Of a stretch of 64,000 bases of DNA, positions 60,826 through 64,000 are shown in pieces. The notes beneath the pieces were generated by a model that was given only the letters and a program-made list of their open reading frames with translations, made no database searches and was not told where the DNA came from. The DNA comes from an uncultured Draconibacterium sp. (GTDB lineage Bacteria > Bacteroidota > Bacteroidia > Bacteroidales > Prolixibacteraceae). The DNA is taken from contig NZ_OY781464.1 in the NCBI RefSeq assembly GCF_963676735.1, positions 2,699,001 through 2,763,000 of the forward strand, given 5' to 3'. Both the position numbers and the translations under genes were made by a program. How positions within the stretch are numbered: the first letter of the stretch is position 1; each line of letters starts with the position of its first letter.

Positions 60826-62346
60826 ATGAAGTGGTTTATATCGGCTTTACTAACATTGGCATGCATGCAACTTTTTTCACAAGAAGTTGACCTTGAGAAA
60901 CTGGATAACTATTTTGAAAAAACAGCGCAGGAATGGGGAATTCCGGGAATGAGTGTTGGGATTGTAAAAGATGGGGAAATTGTTTTCAGTAAAGGATACG
61001 GATTGATGGAAGTTGGCAAATCTGACCGCCCTGACGGCAATACCCTGTATGCCATAGCCTCGAATACCAAAGCTTTTACAGCTTTTATAATTGCACAGCT
61101 GGTTGAAGAGGGCAAATTAGAATGGAACGATCCGGTGCAAAAACACCTGCCTTACTTCGAATTATACGATCCTTTTGTAAGTAGCCAAACCACCATTAAA
61201 GATTTGCTCTGTCACCGGGTGGGGCTCGGAACTTTTAGTGGCGATATCATGTGGTATAAATCGGATTTAACTTCGGAAGAGATTATAAAAAGAATAAAAC
61301 ATTTGGAACCTGCATTTAAATTCAGGGATGGATTTGGCTATTCAAACCTGATGTATATTACTGCTGGCGAAGTTATAGCAAAGGTTACCGGAAAAACATG
61401 GGGAGTTAACGTGCAGGAGCGTATTCTAACGCCCCTGGAAATGGAGCGCACCATTTATTCGCTGCAACAATTAGAGCCACAAGGAAACTTTGCAACGCCT
61501 CATGCATTTGAGAACAACGAAAACCACCCTATTTCGTATGTAGATTGGGAAGAAGTAGCAGCATTGGGCGGTTTAATATCGTCGGTTAACGACATGGGCA
61601 GGTGGATGATTTTCAACATGAATCACGGAATAATTGGCAACGACACCCTGCTTACGACTGATTCGCGAAACATGATGTGGAAAATGCACAACAGCTATAC
61701 GGTCGACCACACCAAGGCCAACGATTTTAACACTCATTTCCGTGGTTATGGACTGGGCTGGGGACTGGCTGATTATTACGGCCGACTACGTGTAAGCCAT
61801 GGTGGCGGATACGATGGAATGATTTCGAGTGTAAATATGATACCCGACGAGAAACTGGGCGTAGTAGTGCTTACCAATGGAATGAATGCCCCAACAGCAG
61901 CGGTAACTTATTATGCACTGAATGCATTTCTTGGAGAAGAAGAAAAAGATTGGTCGGCAGAAATACTCGAGCAAAGTAAAAAGCAAATGGAGCAGGACAC
62001 CCGGATTTCATCGCGCGAAGAAAAAAGGGTACCGAACACCGCTCCATCACTTCCAATCGAGAAATACGCAGGTATATACAATTCTGCTATTTACGGCAAA
62101 ATTGAGGTAAAACTGGAAAACAATACACTCAGAATTTATTTTGAACATGCACCAGAACTTGCTGCCACAATGGAACACTGGCACTACGATGTTTGGAAAA
62201 TTAATTGGGATTATACCCATGCCTGGTTTAGCTTTGGTACGGTAAAATTCAATACCACCAACAATTTAGAAATATCAGGACTCGACTTTGACGTACCCAA
62301 CAATGATATATTTTTTGATGAATTAAAACCAGTAAGAGAGAATTAA
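60826..62346 (+). CDS. Serine hydrolase, beta-lactamase class C-like, with C-terminal DUF3471
   Basis: 506 aa. Signal peptide MKWFISALLTLACMQLFSQ. The catalytic fold has SxxK in ASNTKAFTAF (Ser-Asn-Thr-Lys), YSN in FGYSNLMYI and HGG in VSHGGGYDG, the three class C/DD-peptidase motifs. The C-terminal ~100 residues (LPIEKYAGIYNSAIYGKIEVKL) match the DUF3471 lipocalin-like domain frequent in these proteins. Most are esterases or D-amino-peptidases; beta-lactam hydrolysis is not implied. It is divergent from the TonB receptor gene. Confidence 0.9.
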   Translation: MKWFISALLTLACMQLFSQEVDLEKLDNYFEKTAQEWGIPGMSVGIVKDGEIVFSKGYGLMEVGKSDRPDGNTLYAIASNTKAFTAFIIAQLVEEGKLEWNDPVQKHLPYFELYDPFVSSQTTIKDLLCHRVGLGTFSGDIMWYKSDLTSEEIIKRIKHLEPAFKFRDGFGYSNLMYITAGEVIAKVTGKTWGVNVQERILTPLEMERTIYSLQQLEPQGNFATPHAFENNENHPISYVDWEEVAALGGLISSVNDMGRWMIFNMNHGIIGNDTLLTTDSRNMMWKMHNSYTVDHTKANDFNTHFRGYGLGWGLADYYGRLRVSHGGGYDGMISSVNMIPDEKLGVVVLTNGMNAPTAAVTYYALNAFLGEEEKDWSAEILEQSKKQMEQDTRISSREEKRVPNTAPSLPIEKYAGIYNSAIYGKIEVKLENNTLRIYFEHAPELAATMEHWHYDVWKINWDYTHAWFSFGTVKFNTTNNLEISGLDFDVPNNDIFFDELKPVREN

Positions 62347-62436
62347 AGTAAAACGTATTGGGGAACAAACTTTCAACACCACCTTAATTCACTTAGAAAT
62401 TATTGTAACTTCACCGTTTTAAATCTAAAATCAACT

Positions 62437-63012
62437 ATGAGGCTCAGTCCACGCATGCAATTTCTTCTTCGAAACGGTTTTAAAGGTTTTTTATGGCTGA
62501 TTATTATCCTCGGAGCCTACTTCCTTTTTAAAGAACTGGTAATTTCTCACGCTCCCGACGAGTGGATGGAGAAAGTTTACGCAAAACCTGTGCTGGTTTA
62601 CCTGGTATATTGTTTCTCCGAATTTTTCTTTGGCATCATTCCGCCTGAGCTCTTTATGATTTGGGCCATAAACAAAGATACGCTTGCGCATTATTTTATG
62701 AACCTGGCTTTTTTTGCTGTGGTTTCTTACATAATGGGTTATGCCACATTTTTAATTGGTCGTATCTTTTATCATCGTGATGGTTTTAAACGATTCAGAA
62801 ACACGCTATTAAAAGAGCAGTGGCCCTTACTTAAAAAATATGGATTATTTTTAATTATTGTTGCTGCCCTAACACCATTACCGTGGGCTGCCGTAAGTCT
62901 TTTGGTTGGCTCTGCCGGTTACCCCTCAAAACGTTATCTGAAATACGCCCTTTTTCGTTTGCTGCGTTTCGCCGTATACGGATACATCATTTTTCAAACC
63001 CACATTATTTAA
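62437..63012 (+). CDS. VTT/DedA-like integral membrane protein
   Basis: 191 aa with about five hydrophobic segments. The central re-entrant pattern (FSEFFFGIIPPELFMIW; later ALTPLPWAAVSLLVGSAGYPSKRYLKYALFRLLRFAVYG) recalls the VTT/DedA fold, including the conserved Pro-rich turn and the Gly/Arg stretch near the C-terminus. DedA proteins move lipids such as undecaprenyl phosphate across the membrane; that role is inferred. It is followed by the DUF6787-like gene after 51 bases. Confidence 0.7.
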   Translation: MRLSPRMQFLLRNGFKGFLWLIIILGAYFLFKELVISHAPDEWMEKVYAKPVLVYLVYCFSEFFFGIIPPELFMIWAINKDTLAHYFMNLAFFAVVSYIMGYATFLIGRIFYHRDGFKRFRNTLLKEQWPLLKKYGLFLIIVAALTPLPWAAVSLLVGSAGYPSKRYLKYALFRLLRFAVYGYIIFQTHII

Positions 63013-63063
63013 AGTTTAACAAAACATACCTCAAGCTCTTTTGTTATTACAAAAAAAAGAGTA

Positions 63064-63360
63064 ATGATTGAGCGACTAAAACATAGGTGGAATATCAACA
63101 ACAACTTTCAGGTACTGGTAATACTGATTGTATTTGCAGTAACCGGAACCTCAACTCTTTACGTTAAGCGTGTTATTTTCGAGTTTATTGGCTTTTCCGA
63201 TTTTGCCAGCCTATGGCTTAAAATACCTTTGTACATTATTGTAATTTTTCCGGTGTACCAGGTTTTATTTTTGATTGTTGCCTTTATTTTTGGCCAGTTT
63301 AAATTTGCGTGGAATTTTGAAAAGAAAGTTTTTTCACGCTTTATTCCGAAAAAGAAATGA
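63064..63360 (+). CDS. DUF6787-like small membrane protein
   Basis: 98 aa. RLKHRWNINNNFQVLVILIVFAVTGTSTLYVKR is followed by a second hydrophobic segment (LYIIVIFPVYQVLFLIVAFIFGQF) and a C-terminal FAWNFEKKVFSRF. RW-x-V-type starts and GQFKF-like ends are seen in Bacteroidota proteins called DUF6787. Function unknown. Its stop overlaps the msrA start by four bases (ATGA), so translation is coupled. Confidence 0.65.
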   Translation: MIERLKHRWNINNNFQVLVILIVFAVTGTSTLYVKRVIFEFIGFSDFASLWLKIPLYIIVIFPVYQVLFLIVAFIFGQFKFAWNFEKKVFSRFIPKKK

Positions 63361-63950
63361 AAACAATACTTGTAATTATTTCCATATTAATAATACCCAA
63401 TTTACTGATGAGCAAGAATATACAAAAAGCTACACTGGGCGGAGGATGTTTTTGGTGTACCGAAGCCATTTACCTGGAATTAAAAGGCGTTACAGACGTA
63501 AAACCAGGCTACAGCGGAGGCCATGTAAAAAACCCTAAATACAAAGAAGTTTGCGAAGGCACAACGGGTCATGCAGAAGTAGTGCAAATTACTTTTGATG
63601 CCGATATTATAAGCTTTTCAGAGATACTGGAAGTGTTTTTTATGACACACGACCCAACTACCCTGAACAGACAAGGAAACGATGTTGGCACACAATACCG
63701 CTCTGTTATCTTCTATCACAGCGAGGACCAAAAAGAGGTGGCTGAACGCGTTATCAACCTTTTTGAAAAAGAGGAGGTTTACAGCAAACCAATTGTTACC
63801 GAAGTTACCGAATTTGATAAGTTTTATATTGCCGAAGATTACCATATTAACTATTTTGCACGCAACAAAACACAAGGATACTGCCAGTTTGTGGTGGCTC
63901 CAAAGCTTGAAAAGTTTAAAAAAATATTTAAAGATCAACTAAAAAAATAA
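63357..63950 (+). CDS. msrA: Peptide methionine sulfoxide reductase MsrA, exported
   Basis: 197 aa. A hydrophobic start (ILVIISILIIPNLLMS) precedes KATLGGGCFWCTEAIY with the catalytic Cys of GCFWC, then VKPGYSGGHVKNPKY, GTTGHAEVVQITFD and DVGTQYRSVIFYH, all MsrA signatures. The resolving region near the C-terminus has GYCQFVVAPKL. It reduces protein-bound (S)-methionine sulfoxide. The signal-like N-terminus suggests action outside the cytoplasm. Coupled to the DUF6787-like gene. Confidence 0.93.
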   Translation: MKTILVIISILIIPNLLMSKNIQKATLGGGCFWCTEAIYLELKGVTDVKPGYSGGHVKNPKYKEVCEGTTGHAEVVQITFDADIISFSEILEVFFMTHDPTTLNRQGNDVGTQYRSVIFYHSEDQKEVAERVINLFEKEEVYSKPIVTEVTEFDKFYIAEDYHINYFARNKTQGYCQFVVAPKLEKFKKIFKDQLKK

Positions 63951-63976
63951 GCAAAATCCATTATAAAATTACTTGC

Positions 63977-64000
63977 ATGAAAGCCATTATTTTTACACTA
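63977..64000 (+). CDS. Start of an unidentified gene (3' partial)
   Basis: ATG at 63977 begins MKAIIFTL, eight codons before the window ends, 27 bases after msrA on the same strand. The hydrophobic start could be an enzyme fold or a signal peptide; it cannot be identified. Confidence 0.4.

Noticed and set aside
60826..62346. Beta-lactamase resistance gene
   Set aside because: Only the general class C serine-hydrolase motifs are present, with a C-terminal DUF3471 domain usual in non-lactamase esterases.

Overview
The window comes from the chromosome of a Bacteroidota bacterium, most likely of the Marinilabiliales/Prolixibacteraceae type. This is an inference from four things: AT-rich coding sequence with A-rich leaders; promoters of the TAnnTTTG (-7) class; Bacteroidota-restricted families (DUF6089, NigD-like, DUF6787-like, OMP_b-brl TonB receptors, the DUF2807 'GIN' domain); and the gene order CBS-domain protein / nadK / DUF6089 / uppS / bamA / skp / skp. 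No rRNA, tRNA, CRISPR array, prophage or complete insertion sequence was seen. Most of the window is ordinary core chromosome.

Layout. 1-7.9 kb: truncated PgpH-type HD phosphodiesterase, S41 protease lipoprotein, DUF2807 protein, small membrane protein, YqhD-type aldehyde reductase, and a class IV aminotransferase broken by one in-frame stop, divergent from an unknown gene. 7.9-10.9 kb: a LytTR-type signalling unit with a normal LytS-like kinase, a degenerate kinase-like protein and a response regulator. 11-17.3 kb: unknown small proteins and a photolyase cluster (SDR-DUF2867, photolyase, DUF4405-like membrane protein, PD40 protein). 17.4-19.1 kb: ettA. 19.15-20.36 kb: a 1.2 kb gene-poor island with a 191-bp fold-back MITE-like element, an ORF remnant and a degenerate 21-bp tandem array. 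20.4-29.1 kb: GH95 fucosidase, korAB, gamma-carbonic anhydrase, and a nucleotidyltransferase/NahK-like kinase pair.

29.1-41.3 kb: murI, a GT3 glycogen synthase, then the envelope cluster skp2, skp1, bamA, uppS, DUF6089, nadK and the CBS protein (all minus strand), facing pdxJ and an alpha/beta hydrolase. 41.4-51.8 kb: malQ with a Gfo/Idh oxidoreductase, S9 peptidase, NigD-like lipoprotein, thioredoxin lipoprotein, hutH, hisS, a cupin and DUF4870. 51.9-64 kb: free methionine-R-sulfoxide reductase, class I aminotransferase, LamB-like porin, RluF-type pseudouridine synthase, metallophosphoesterase, TonB-dependent receptor, serine hydrolase, VTT-like membrane protein, DUF6787-like protein, exported MsrA and the first codons of one more gene.

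Themes: outer-membrane biogenesis (bamA, two skp, uppS, murI), storage glucan turnover (GT3 synthase, malQ), sugar salvage (GH95, NahK-like kinase with nucleotidyltransferase), reductive 2-oxoacid chemistry (korAB, typical of anaerobes or facultative anaerobes) and oxidative or light-damage repair (photolyase, fRMsr, MsrA). The points most worth a second look are the stop codon at the expected PLP-lysine position of the aminotransferase, the fold-back element and 21-bp array between ettA and the fucosidase gene, the kinase-dead LytS paralogue, and the Gly/Tyr-rich insertion in BamA. I did not find a clearly new multi-gene system.
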